A stretch of DNA of 64,000 nucleotides, from NCBI RefSeq assembly GCF_000344685.1, contig NW_006920413.1, positions 521,013 to 585,012 of the forward strand, in the 5' to 3' direction. How positions within the stretch are numbered: the stretch's first letter is position 1; the number at the start of each line of letters is the position of its first letter. Both the position numbers and the translations under genes were made by a program. Below are positions 42,979 to 53,381 of this stretch, piece after piece. This stretch comes from Gloeophyllum trabeum ATCC 11539 (Eukaryota > Basidiomycota > Agaricomycetes > Gloeophyllales > Gloeophyllaceae). Below the pieces are notes generated by a model that was not told where the DNA came from, searched no databases, and saw only the letters and a program-made list of their open reading frames with translations.

Positions 42979-45900
42979 ATGAAACACTGGGCCTTTCATT
43001 CCTAACTATGCAGCCGCAGCCGCATATGCTTGAAGCGTCAATGTGGACTATCCGCGCAAGTCAGACGGCTGTACAGCACGGAACCCGAGCCGAATATGCT
43101 GCCACAGCAGGTCGACTTGCTTGACCGGTACAGGGGACTCGTGACGCTAGGGAAGATAAAGTACGACGAGGAGCAGGTTAGGGTAGTCATGCAGGTACGT
43201 TTGATCATGCGACCATGGAAATCCCAGCTTGATTGGAGGATCGTCAGCTTAGGAGGCTGCAGAAGGAGCTGGCGGATTATGTGCCGCCTACGATTGCTTC
43301 GCACTATTTTTCGGCTGAGAGGAAGAGCAGAGGTGGGCCGGTGGAATGGTGGAAGCGACACGATGAAGAAGAAGAGGTAGTCCTGTCCGAGAGCAAAGCC
43401 CTGACGACGGTGAGGAGCCACGCTGAAGAGCTAGCTGCTCTCACGACACCGAAGGTACTGTCCCAACCTCTCCTGATCACAGCTCATCTTACAGGTTTGT
43501 ACACAGGGCCTCCTTCTCACCGGTCCACCAGGCTCCGGCAAGACCTTCCTCGCAGACCTCTGGTTCTCTACCATACCCACGTCATTCAAAGCCCGCAAAC
43601 ACTACAGTCAACTAGTCCTCGAGATTTACCGCGGCGTGTGGGAGGAAACCCAGCGGCGCATGGCCCAGGTGCGCTCGCAACAGCCCCTAGACAGCGAGCC
43701 GCCGCCAGATGTCCCCTGGACCCGCGCCCTCCGCGAGCGCTGGCGCTCCCTAGTGCAAACCGGCTCCCTGCCCACCTATTGGACCCGCCGGCCCTCCCTC
43801 TTTTCTGCCTCTTCCCTCGAGCCCACCATCCCGTTCGTCATCGCCCGCCGCCTCCTGCTCACGCACTGGCTCCTCCTCTTCGACGAGGTCCAGCTGCTCG
43901 ATGTCTCCTCCGCGAGTCTCCTGGCGGACGTGCTCGCGTGGTTCTGGCGCCTCGGCGGCGTCGTTGTGGGCACGAGCAACAAGGTGCCCGAGGATCTGTA
44001 CAGGAATGGCGTGCAGAGAGAGAGGCTGGAGCCGTTTGTCGAGGCGTTGAAAGTGAGGTGTCCCGTGCTCGTGCTCGGCTTGGAGGGGGAGCGGGATTGG
44101 AGGAGCGAGAGGGCGGGGAGGGGGGAGGGTCTAAGGAGCTGGGTGAGGTGGGGGGAGGAGGGGGTGTTTGAGAGGATGGTGAGGGATGTGGTGGGAGACG
44201 GAGGTAGGTTTGGGGCATTTATCAAGCTCGGTATATGCGCGCACTTATGAGAACGGAAGAACCCAAGGCTGAGACCCTGTACGTCTTCGGCCGACCGCTG
44301 CACGTCCCTTGGACATCCAACGGCGTCTGCAAATTCACATTCTCCGAACTGTGCGAGCAGGTATGCCATGCACCGATATACCGTCTTCGTCTACCCGCAT
44401 ACGCATATAACTATGTTTTGCGCAGGACCTCGGCCCCGCCGACTACCTCACCCTCGCCTCGACCTACCACACCCTCGCCATCAGTGCCCTCCCCATCCTG
44501 AAGCTCTCCTCCAAGAACCAAGCGCGCCGCTTCATCTCGCTCGTCGACGCGCTCTACGAGGCGCGCTGCCGGCTTATCTGCCTCGCGGAGGCGGACCACG
44601 AGCGGCTGTTCTTCCCCGACGCTCTGCAGGATAAAGAGCTGGAAGTGGACGTGGACCCGCTGATGGCGGAATCGGTCGCAGAGACGCGGGAGGTGTACAG
44701 GCCGAATGTGGCTATGTATGATAAGCCCGGGATGGAGGAGGCAAGGGAAGCGCAGGCGCCCGGGACGCCGCTGGCTTTGGACAAGCTGTCGATTTTCTCG
44801 GGTGCGTTGTTCCTTTCTCACTTACTTGCTTACGGTCGGTAGTGATTTCTTCGGCATAGGCCAGGACGAGCAGTTTGCGTACAGACGCGCGTTGTCGCGC
44901 CTGGTCGAGATGACGAGCGCGAGCTACGCGCGCGAGGAGCGGTGGGCGCCGCTGCCGCTGAGCGCCCGGAAATGGGAAGACACCGCCGCTGGACCAGATA
45001 ATCGCGCTTCGGTGGGCACCCGGGCTTCACCCCGACCGTCCCTACACGTTCAGGACGACTTTGCCGGTGAAGCGGCATATGAGCGGACAATGGCGATGCG
45101 GGAGCGCCCAAGTGCGCCGCGGATGAAGGAGGAGCATGTGTGGGNNNNNNNNNNNNNNNNNNNNNNNNNNNNNNNNNNNNNNNNNNNNNNNNNNNNNNNN
45201 NNNNNNNNNNNNNNNNNNNNNNNNNNNNNNNNNNNNNNNNNNNNNNNNNNNNNNNNNNNNNNNNNNNNNNNNNNNNNNNNNNNNNNNNNNNNNNNNNNNN
45301 NNNNNNNNNNNNNNNNNNNNNNNNNNNNNNNNNNNNNNNNNNNNNNNNNNNNNNNNNNNNNNNNNNNNNNNNNNNNNNNNNNNNNNNNNNNNNNNNNNNN
45401 NNNNNNNNNNNNNNNNNNNNNNNNNNNNNNNNNNNNNNNNNNNNNNNNNNNNNNNNNNNNNNNNNNNNNNNNNNNNNNNNNNNNNNNNNNNNNNNNNNNN
45501 NNNNNNNNNNNNNNNNNNNNNNNNNNNNNNNNNNNNNNNNNNNNNNNNNNNNNNNNNNNNNNNNNNNNNNNNNNNNNNNNNNNNNNNNNNNNNNNNNNNN
45601 NNNNNNNNNNNNNNNNNNNNNNNNNNNNNNNNNNNNNNNNNNNNNNNNNNNNNNNNNNNNNNNCGACGCGCTCTACGAGGCGCGCTGCCGGCTCATCTGT
45701 CTCGCGGAGGCGGACCACGAGCGGCTGTTCTTCCCCGACGCTCTGCAGGATAAAGAGCTGGAAGTGGACGTGGACCCGCTGATGGCGGAATCGGTCGCAG
45801 AGACGCGGGAGGTGTACAGGCCGAATGTGGCTATGTATGATAAGCCCGGGATGGAGGAGGCAAGGGAAGCGCAGGCGCCCGGGACGCCGCTGGCTTTGGA

Positions 45901-46352
45901 CAAGCTGTCGATTTTCTCGGGTGCGTTGTTCCTTTCTCACTTACTTGCTTACGGTCGGTAGTGATTTCTTCGGCATAGGCCAGGACGAGCAGTTTGCGTA
46001 CAGACGCGCGTTGTCGCGCCTGGTCGAGATGACGAGCGCGAGCTACGCGCGCGAGGAGCGGTGGGCGCCGCTGCCGCTGAGCGCCCGGAAATGGGAAGAC
46101 ACCGCCGCTGGACCAGATAATCGCGCTTCGGTGGGCACCCGGGCTTCACCCCGACCGTCCCTACACGTTCAGGACGACTTTGCCGGTGAAGCGGCATATG
46201 AGCGGACAATGGCGATGCGGGAGCGCCCAAGTGCGCCGCGGATGAAGGAGGAGCATGTGTGGGGAGTCAGGGAGGACTGGGGGGAGAAGGCGAGCGAGTG
46301 GGGAAGGGGCGCTGCAGCGTATCGCGGGAGGGAGGGTACGGGATCGCGGTGA
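42979..46352 (+). pseudogene. AFG1/LACE1-type ATPase, right-arm copy with a stop at codon 9
   Basis: The exon structure is that of the left copy: 42979-43194, 43248-43454, 43495-44203, 44260-44360, 44426-44801 and 44860 onward. The last part is present twice around a gap (44545-45144 and 45664-46263), and the frame ends at 46352. The homologous start ATG at 42979 is followed by AAA CAC TGG GCC TTT CAT TCC TAA, so the glutamate codon of the left copy is a stop at 43003-43005. The next in-frame ATG is at 43096 (MLPQQVD), which would give a protein without the mitochondrial presequence. Walker A, Walker B and the sensor are otherwise intact. Possible readings are a young pseudogene, a cytosolic isoform, or a sequencing or haplotype difference. 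Confidence 0.75.
45145..45663. other. assembly gap (519 N) with 600-bp duplicated edges
   Basis: The 600 bases before the gap (44545-45144) recur after it (45664-46263) with at least two substitutions (GGCTTATCTGCCT against GGCTCATCTGTCT). The second version matches the left arm at these sites. Collapsing the overlap restores a single AFG1 3' half, so the gap probably joins two contigs or haplotypes that already overlap. Confidence 0.85.
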
Positions 46353-47226
46353 GCTGCTTCGCGATTGTGCAGACTCCTAGGGGTGCACTCTGGTGTCGCC
46401 GGTATACTGGATCCTGTTGACTTTGAGGCGCTCATACGTGTCCTGTCTCAGCCTTGCATTCGAGCCCAGCGCCGCCGCGAATTGGGGTGCTACGGGACGG
46501 GAGAAAGGCGCAGACAGCTAAAGCCACAACTGCGATTTTGCGGATACGCTTATGGACACTTGGATGAAGATGAAGGACGACTCGCATGCGTGGACCAGCC
46601 CGCAAGACTTGTCTGGGACCCACCAATGTCTGCGATGCTGTGGACCGGGAGCAGGCACAGGCAGATGCTGCTCCGATTTTGCGGTCACATTCATGGGCAC
46701 CTCGGGTGAACATGAAGACAATTGGTATATGTGGTCCAGCCCCCAAGGCCCCTCTCCGCCTACCAATCTCTGCAGTATCACCCAACACCATTCTTTGGCG
46801 AGACATTGACAGATGGTTGGACACTCATGAATAGTGGCTATGCTAGGCGATATGTGACTGTCTCTCCGAGCCATCTCGGAGATCTCGCATCCTAATGAAC
46901 AAGAGAGCGCACGAACGTGAACTGGAGGCTCTGTGTCTGGGGCGTCCCGTCCTGACCAGCCAGGGCCCCCGACCCACCGGTATCTTGGAGATATCGTGTC
47001 CAGCACCCTAACCACCTACCTACGCTGACGTGAATCTACCCAACCCAGACCTTGACTGAATCCTCCTTTACCCCAATCTTCATGAGGTGCAATGTGTTCT
47101 CTCAGACGTAGTGCACGATGGGTCTCGAATCGCCCCGGGTGGCTGTGCGATGGCTGTGTGACACGGTCGTCCTCAGCACTGCCAGTACTGTAAGCCGAAC
47201 GCACTCTGTAAGTAGAGCCCAATCAC
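46353..47226. other. intergenic, right-arm counterpart of 26859-27723
   Basis: No gene recognised; it contains the same diverged tandem unit as the left arm (about 46515-46745) and ends at the target duplication CAATCAC of the transposon. Confidence 0.5.
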
Positions 47227-48188
47227 TGGGGAGACGCAATCCTGGGTCGCGCGGCGAGTTATTTGGCTTTGTTTGTTCCCTAATAGCGAGTGTCACGAAA
47301 ATGAGAACACGTAGATCACTTCACACTGCGAGAATCAGGCTAAGATATAGCTGAGAGAAATGCTCAGAAGGATGATTAAAATGTATCGGAAATGTTGGAT
47401 TTCCGGTACTTTGCCTCTTTCCCTCCATATAGGGTGAAAAAGATATCTGTTTGACTAGTGTTTGAAGATACGATACATTTTCGAAGAATCCGAGTTTTCC
47501 GATACATCCAGATATGTCTTCAGAACATTTGGTACTAATGTCGCAAGAGCCAAAAATGACTCTAGGAAGCTGCATGCGCGTGGCGCATTTGAGTCACAAC
47601 GCGCCTGAAATCAGCGCGTCTGGCTGTGTGACGTGTGTGACAACCGCGTTCTGGTGTCACACTGGAGGTCGCCTTTCCGCTCTCCAATGCACTAAAGACT
47701 GCACAGCTTCTCTCAGACTTGATATATAGCATTCTTGATATGGTTCCCTTCCCTTGCAGATATTTGGGTGTAATGAAGCATAATATCTCTGCCTACAGCC
47801 ATAACAAGAAGTGTACCATCCCGAGTCATACATGCTAATTGGTTAAGTCTGCCTCAAGTCAGCTGAATAAAATAATAATACACCTTTCATGATGTATATG
47901 GGATCTCACAAGGTAATCTGTTGAGCATTGCAAGCACAATCAATGGGTGGTTGAGCATGGGAATTGAGGGAATAGGAAAGCTATGATGTACATCCTTATG
48001 TATAAGGGAAAAGATGCCATTACACATCCTCTGTATCCCAAAAAACCATTATATCATCCTACAAGAAATTCTAATCACTCTCCGATGTCATTACACGGCG
48101 AGTTGGGTCAAGGCGCACTTGTGCCAGTCTTCAGCCACAATCTGCTTACTAAGCGACTCGCGCCGTTGGCAGGCGTTGCGTCTCCCCA
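47227..48188. mobile_element. 962-bp non-autonomous DNA transposon with a proven empty site
   Basis: Begins TGGGGAGACGCAA and ends TTGCGTCTCCCCA, a perfect 13-bp inverted repeat, with looser similarity further in. It is flanked by CAATCAC at 47220-47226 and 48189-48195. The left arm (26852-26858, reverse complement) has a single CAATCAC at the same place and no element, so the insertion borders are exact. The interior is AT-rich with no transposase frame. The TIR is unrelated to that of the 10300-11280 element, though both made 7-bp duplications. Confidence 0.92.
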
Positions 48189-48195
48189 CAATCAC

Positions 48196-48514
48196 ACTCT
48201 TCAGGCCTCAAGGAACACACATCCGCCGGAGAATCGGGAGTGTGTTCCTGATTGATTGCACTTTGGCACTCGCCTGAGATTCGGGAGTGCGTTCGTGATG
48301 GCACCTTTGCACTCGTTTAGGTGTTCCTCCCCTTGGGTGCATCGATGGGAGGCACGCTCTCAAAGGAACCATTTGTTGTCGTCTGTCTAACTTTCTGATC
48401 GTACTGCCACCGCTGGCGATATAACTTGGTCGCATTCAAGGTGACGACCTTGCATTCTAACCTTCGTATCTCTCCAGTTCTCTGATCGTCGTCGCCGGTA
48501 TTCATTGCTCATCC
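48196..48514. promoter_or_regulatory. upstream region of the right-arm F-box gene
   Basis: This stretch is nearly identical to the left-arm region 26533-26851 and contains an imperfect internal repetition (CGGGAGTGTGTTCCTGATTG and CGGGAGTGCGTTCGTGATGG). It must hold the promoter; no specific site is recognised. Confidence 0.45.
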
Positions 48515-49744
48515 ATGACATCGACTTTAGATCTCGGATGTGACAACCATATAACGGCGCTCGCACCCGAGCTTTGGACTGAAATCTTCGAGACTGCCGC
48601 CTACGTCCCTGGAGCGCTGCAGTCCGAGTCGTATGACCCTTTTGGGCGCGTCATCCCTCTACCGCAGGACGAAGAAGTCGCTGCTGTAAAGCAAGCCAAT
48701 AGCACGACGCAGTCCTTGACACTGGTATGCAAGCGTTGGCGGGAACTCGCCTCACCGATCCTGTATAGGATTGTTGTAGCAGAGGGCACTGAGGGGCTTC
48801 AACGCCTCCACAGGACCCTGGTGTCCGACTTCCAGACATCTGACGTCGGCCCGTCCCTCCGAGCAAGTGTCCGCAGATTCATCTGTGTTCTGGCTACGCC
48901 AGGGGACCCCCAACCACCCGACTTGAAGCTACTCGCAGAGCTAATCAATGCAATGCCTGCCCTCGTCATATTCAACTTATGGTCGGACAACAAGTACAGC
49001 ATAATACTCTCTTCGAAAGATGTGCTGTCGGCCACGGCATCACGAGGGGAGACCCTCCGCGTCCTTCATTGGACACCTGGCTGTGAAGATGCTGCTGATG
49101 TAGAGGAGTGGAGGCAAATGTTATTGTCCCTGCCCAACCTCAGGATCCTTAGGCATGACTGGGGTCCTTATTTACCCGAACAGATATGCTTTCCTCCTTT
49201 GCGACTTCCACACTTGACATGCTCGTCCTGGGGCGACATTCAGTCTGCAGGCCGTCTGACACCGGAAGATGAATTGCCGGCACTACGAACCCTAGAATTT
49301 CGGACCCACTTGCCCAACGTCCCTTCTAGTATATGTGATAATATCACTTCACTATTGGTGCCAGCACTGGAGATTGATGTTAGGATGCATGTCAAGGAGC
49401 TACTTCGCAAATTACCCAACCTCGTCCACCTCGTGATGTGGTCCTCAGACTGGAGCTTTCTCCCCCGTGCGCTCTCTCTCCCGAGGATACAGAAATTGGG
49501 CCTTAGCGCGTGGAGAACAGAGCGAAGCAGTGACAGGGAGTACGAGGTTCTCTTTGAGACGTTGTTTTCCATCAGTGCACCAGAGCTGCGAGTGGTGCGG
49601 CTCATCGGTTGGAAGGAATGGTCAGCTCTTCCGCTTGTGGCCCCTCAAACGGTGTCTAGGTTTCAAGAGTTGGCACGGTCCCGTACTTTCAGGGTAGAAG
49701 ATACGGACGGCAGGCTTTTGTCGGACCTATTGGGCCTCAAGTAG
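48515..49744 (+). CDS. F-box-like protein, intact right-arm copy
   Basis: Single exon, 409 aa, the same length as the left-arm twin, with about 13 substitutions (for example STLDLGCD for STSDPGCD, LPRIQ for LPMIQ, EYEVLF for EYEDLF) and no frame change. The F-box-like N-terminus ITALAPELWTEIFETAAYV and SLTLVCKRWRELASPILYR and the leucine-rich remainder are preserved. Retention of two open 409-codon frames at about 97% protein identity suggests either a recent duplication or two functional alleles placed on one scaffold. Confidence 0.85.
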   Translation: MTSTLDLGCDNHITALAPELWTEIFETAAYVPGALQSESYDPFGRVIPLPQDEEVAAVKQANSTTQSLTLVCKRWRELASPILYRIVVAEGTEGLQRLHRTLVSDFQTSDVGPSLRASVRRFICVLATPGDPQPPDLKLLAELINAMPALVIFNLWSDNKYSIILSSKDVLSATASRGETLRVLHWTPGCEDAADVEEWRQMLLSLPNLRILRHDWGPYLPEQICFPPLRLPHLTCSSWGDIQSAGRLTPEDELPALRTLEFRTHLPNVPSSICDNITSLLVPALEIDVRMHVKELLRKLPNLVHLVMWSSDWSFLPRALSLPRIQKLGLSAWRTERSSDREYEVLFETLFSISAPELRVVRLIGWKEWSALPLVAPQTVSRFQELARSRTFRVEDTDGRLLSDLLGLK

Positions 49745-50539
49745 GGAATGCGAGAGAAGTTGGTGAGTCTCGTTTCCCTGTTTCGTCCATGTGCCATGCT
49801 ACAACTATCTAGGGCGAGGGTCTCCCAACTCAAGCACGTTTTTATCGTGACTGTGCTACGAAGCGCACGGATGGGGCGCGAGCGCACTGCGAGTTACCCC
49901 AGTATTTCCCTCCTCATTGGCATGCCCAATTCCGTATTTGCTCTAAAGCATCCCTCCATTGCATCATTTCTTTGCGGACATACCCGGTATGTATTCCCCA
50001 TGCACATTTCTCCACTTCAGCAAAGACTGCATATCTATTGGGTGTAAGCTAGCGACTATACTATGTGGTATTGTTGATTGTGAAGAAAAGATGCCACACT
50101 TAGGAGACTGCCTGCGAGTAGCCGATGAAAATGAACGGGAGAGGGGGCACTATAGCATTCCGAAACTGAAGGGTTACTGGCTCATGTGCGTCGCAGATGC
50201 GGAGCCCGAGACGCTGGAGGAATGAGGGAGAAACAAGATAGACCCGCTGAATGCGAAGACATTCTCCAGTCACTTTACGCTTCGCCAGAGAAGTCGCACA
50301 GCACATGAAAGGGTGGTGTCTGGGAGGTTTCAGAAGAAGTCTGCTGAGCTGCTATTCGTTCGTGGCGACAACCGTCGTCCCGGAATCACTCCCATGGCAC
50401 CACTGGCCAGGTGTTCCGGAATGGAGTGCATTTAGAGCCCGGTCATCGGCTGTTGAAGTATGGACTTCGCGGTGACGCTGTTGGTCATTTAACTGCAGTG
50501 CAAAAAATAAGTCGTTGAGTACAGGTGGTCACGACCGCA
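49745..50539. other. 3' flank of the F-box gene, outer part of the right arm
   Basis: No gene recognised; the open frames seen here have homologous but shifted counterparts in the left arm (24530-25300), which argues against coding. Confidence 0.5.
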
Positions 50540-51440
50540 GACCTGAGATACACTGGGATCGTCACCGAAGGTATTCAGAATAATGAGACCTGGTGTAAGA
50601 CTGATCAAGCCCCTACAGATCAAGCAAAAGCCTGCCCTCCCTGTCCTCCACCCTGAAGGTGCGAGAGAAGGCGAGTTCATGGTACTGAGTCGGAGGTAAA
50701 AGATCCCAACTTCTTTGCCCAGTGGTCACCGCTAACGAATCGCATGAGCTAGAGATTGGGAGCGTTGAGGGAAAACAGGTTTTAAAATGTATGTGATGCT
50801 CGTGTCGTAAGTTTTGTTCCATTGTCCCAGGTCCGACCTCTCTAAGTTCGGAAGGGAGATCTCGGCTTGAAACGAATTGCCAACTGTCTGACCATGTGTT
50901 ACTAACTGGACCAGTCTCGGGAGCACTGCGACCCTACTCTTAAGGCGATCTTTTGTAATTCGGAGGATGATGACCAACCGTGACAATGACATGATAGTCG
51001 TAGAGAACTGAGCCTCAAGTAGGAGATACAGCTCGAGCACCGAGCTCGTCTTCAGCTTTGAGGCGCCTCACTGTCCCATCGGAAGCCCATGATGAAGAGC
51101 GCAGTTGCGGCAAATGCACGGAGGCTGGGACATGTCCGTATGTCTAAGGACTCTCAAGCCGGACAGATGCGAAAGTATGTCTCTCCATTCACATGGATTA
51201 GTGTTTGCGGTACCGTTAGAGTTCAGTCCAGAACACGTAGGGCAGCATGCGATGCGAGAGCTGTGAGACAACTTCAAGAAATGCACTTGAGTCACTTCGC
51301 CCGATAGCCCAGAGATTGAATACGACAACAGATGAGATTGAACAACTGCGCCATACAGAGTTTGCAGTAGAGGACATGTGCTTTCCGTTTAATTGAGAGA
51401 CCAAAACAGTCTTTTAGCGGCGTATTTTAATGTTGCGGTT
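50540..51440 (-). pseudogene. decayed F-box paralogue, head-to-head with U6 copy 2
   Basis: Minus-strand fragments in order resemble the F-box family: around 51100-51160 EWRDILSHLSGLRVLRHTD, around 50830-50950 LPRLVQLVTHG and SLPNLERSDLGQWNK, and around 50640-50690 LAFSRTFRVEDREGRLLLD. The frames are interrupted and the F-box region itself is not recovered. Its 5' side faces the U6 gene at 51562, the same arrangement as at 40697-42130. Confidence 0.7.
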
Positions 51441-51561
51441 TGTGGCAGGTACTTAGAAGGTCATGGACGAAGATTGCCGGAGCCTTGTCCGAGATCTACA
51501 CCCGCCAGCTGAACAGAATGCCTTGTTCTCGTTGATGGCGCCACATCCCGAGCCTTGTTCA

Positions 51562-51587
51562 GTGTCCCCTTCGGGGTGACATACGAA

Positions 51588-51618
<31 letters not shown>

Positions 51619-51678
51619 GGCCCCTGCACAAGGATGACACGCTTACCCAGAGTGGCAGCTCTACGGAGCTCAATATTT
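51562..51678 (+). ncRNA. U6: U6 spliceosomal snRNA, copy 2 (weakened terminator)
   Basis: GTGTCCCCTTCGGGGTGACA, AATTGGAACGATACAGAGAA, GATTAGCATGGCCCCTGCAC and AAGGATGACACGC are identical to copy 1. The 3' region differs by a base (TTACCCAGAGTGG against TTAACCAGAGTGG), and the terminal T run is only TTT before ATGC; a TTTT follows at about 51684. About 18 bases just upstream (ACATCCCGAGCCTTGTT) are shared with copy 1 and may be promoter. It could be expressed with a short 3' extension or be a young pseudogene. Confidence 0.85.
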
Positions 51679-52442
51679 ATGCTCTTTTCCCCCATTGTCC
51701 ATCATTAAGTGGATACCGACAGCAAGTAATGTTCCTTGTCCGAGTCGGACTCTTGTGTATGTATTAACTGCACTGAAAATGGTCAACCCTAGAAGTGGTT
51801 CACTTTTTCTGCTTGTGTAAGGATAGCTTCTATTACACTTCTATCATTCTGTAGCAACTATCGGCACTAAACAGGTCTCCCCTACCCTAGTAGGCTATAT
51901 GGCTCCGGATTGACGACTGAGTGCCATCCTCATTGTAGTTATGTACAGTGGACAAATGAGCATATATAGGTTGAGCTCTGCTCCAGAATGAAAGCGGAAG
52001 TATGTGTAGTGCGGTGTGTCCTGGAAGCGCGTAATGCGTGTACAACTAAATTACCCCAAGTTCATCAGGACTGCTCTAGGGTGGAGTTAGTCAAGAGCGG
52101 GGACTCCTCAGAATCAGACTTCGTGTCTAACAGAAGCCGTAATCCCGCAAGCCCATCGGCCAACTTCTTGGGAAACTTGTCGGGGTTGTAAGACCAGGGC
52201 ACGCATGAGAAACCACGAGGACCTCCAGCCCGAGATCGTTTAGTAGAGTTACTCTCTCTCCCCACAGGTCGCGTCCACTTCATAACGAGTTCTCCTTCTC
52301 TCGGTTCCGTCATTGCGTCGGGTCCCGAATAGGCTGGATTTCGTCTCGGAGACGCGGTGAATCTAACGATCCGCAGCACAATGGTGCGCGTCCCTGCATG
52401 CTCAGGGAACGTGGAGCGCTCGAAGCGTAAAACAGCCGAGCC
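51679..52442. other. intergenic, nothing recognised
   Basis: No family motif, no convincing splice-linked exon and no clear repeat structure seen. Confidence 0.4.
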
Positions 52443-52904
52443 TCATCCGATCCTAAGGGGCAACTCCAAACGAGAAAACGAATCGCACATACCAAGGTAT
52501 GGCGCATGGTACCTATGATTACTTCCAAGGCCAAGGAGCAGACAAAACAAGCCTGGCAGCTCTATCCATCCGGCGTTGTTCTGTTGATCTAAAATCCAGA
52601 GATAGATATGTGCATTGTCGAGGTTGACTTCAAATTCCTGGTTCAGTGACCTGATGAAAGGATGCTTCCCGTATGGTCGACAATACCCCCCCACAACCCT
52701 AGAACGCGTCTTCACGAGTTCTCTTACTCTATCCACGGACGTCTCCGGCACAAGGCCGTCACAGATGAGGAGCTCACGAAGGGCCTTGTAGGTTCGAAAG
52801 GAGAAGAGTCTGGCGAGGAGCAGGTGCCAGGGTCCACCGTCGGGCAGTAGAAGGTCCCGCCCTTCCTCAAAGTGGGACGGCTCGCTGAGAGCACGCAGTC
52901 TCAA
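52443..52904 (-). pseudogene. open frame of unknown function lacking a start codon
   Basis: An open minus-strand frame of about 150 codons without an in-frame ATG at its beginning reads EEGRDLLLPDGGPWHLLLA, RTYKALRELLICDGLVPET, HPFIRSLNQEFEVNLDNAH, IYLWILDQQNNAGWIELPG. The composition looks like real protein rather than chance, but I do not recognise a family. It may be one exon of a gene whose other exons I could not identify, or a gene fragment. Confidence 0.35.
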
Positions 52905-53381
52905 GGTTGTTACGCCGGAAGGGTCGATGCAATCGGAGGGGGGGAGACGGCGGGGTCGAGGGTCCTAATAATATGGCTTCTCTGTTAAGATTGCGAAAAA
53001 AATGAAGAGTCTCCTTGCTTATAAAAGGAGTTCGTCAGCTTACTCCAGACCGAGTCCGCACAGCGGGCTGGGATACACTGCGCGGGGATGCCTTGGTGCT
53101 GGTGTTCCGCCGTCCGGTGTAAGCGCTAAGGTACACGCCTGGGATGGCAAGCCGCTGCAGAGCTCTGTATAGTCTTTCAGCGGCGCCATACGATCTCGTT
53201 GAGAGTCTTGAGGCTGAGTGCATTACTGCGGTGCGCAAACAACCTCGCCGCCACAGAACCAAATAAGTCCAAGCAATCAACCCAACTTTTCGCGTTCGAC
53301 TTCGCTTCCTGGCGTGCAAGCTAGAGCGTCAGCGAAGGCGCTGTCCTCTGAATCTCCTTGCCGGGGTCTGCCACACCCAGC
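52905..53381. promoter_or_regulatory. upstream region of SF3B3
   Basis: No gene recognised; it must contain the SF3B3 promoter. CAACC/CAAGC words and a pyrimidine-rich start region near 53300-53380 are present but not diagnostic. Confidence 0.4.

Larger units (their letters stand above)
42735..50560 (-). repeat. right arm of the large inverted repeat (partner 24455-30815)
   Basis: Reverse-complement match to the left arm. It is longer because it contains the 962-bp transposon at 47227-48188 and a roughly 1.1-kb gap-plus-overlap duplication at 44545-46263. Outer homology ends near 50560 (GTACAGGTGGTCACGACCG against the left arm's GTACAGTTGGTCACGAG). Confidence 0.85.

Noticed and set aside
46518..47015. 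165-codon minus-strand frame between AFG1 and F-box genes in the right arm
   Set aside because: The left-arm counterpart is not conserved as the same uninterrupted frame, and the region is a diverged tandem repeat.
24455..50560. Interpretation as a giant transposon with 6-kb terminal inverted repeats
   Set aside because: No transposase or replicase gene in the spacer, no target duplication at the outer edges, and the arms contain ordinary cellular genes; segmental duplication or assembly is more likely.
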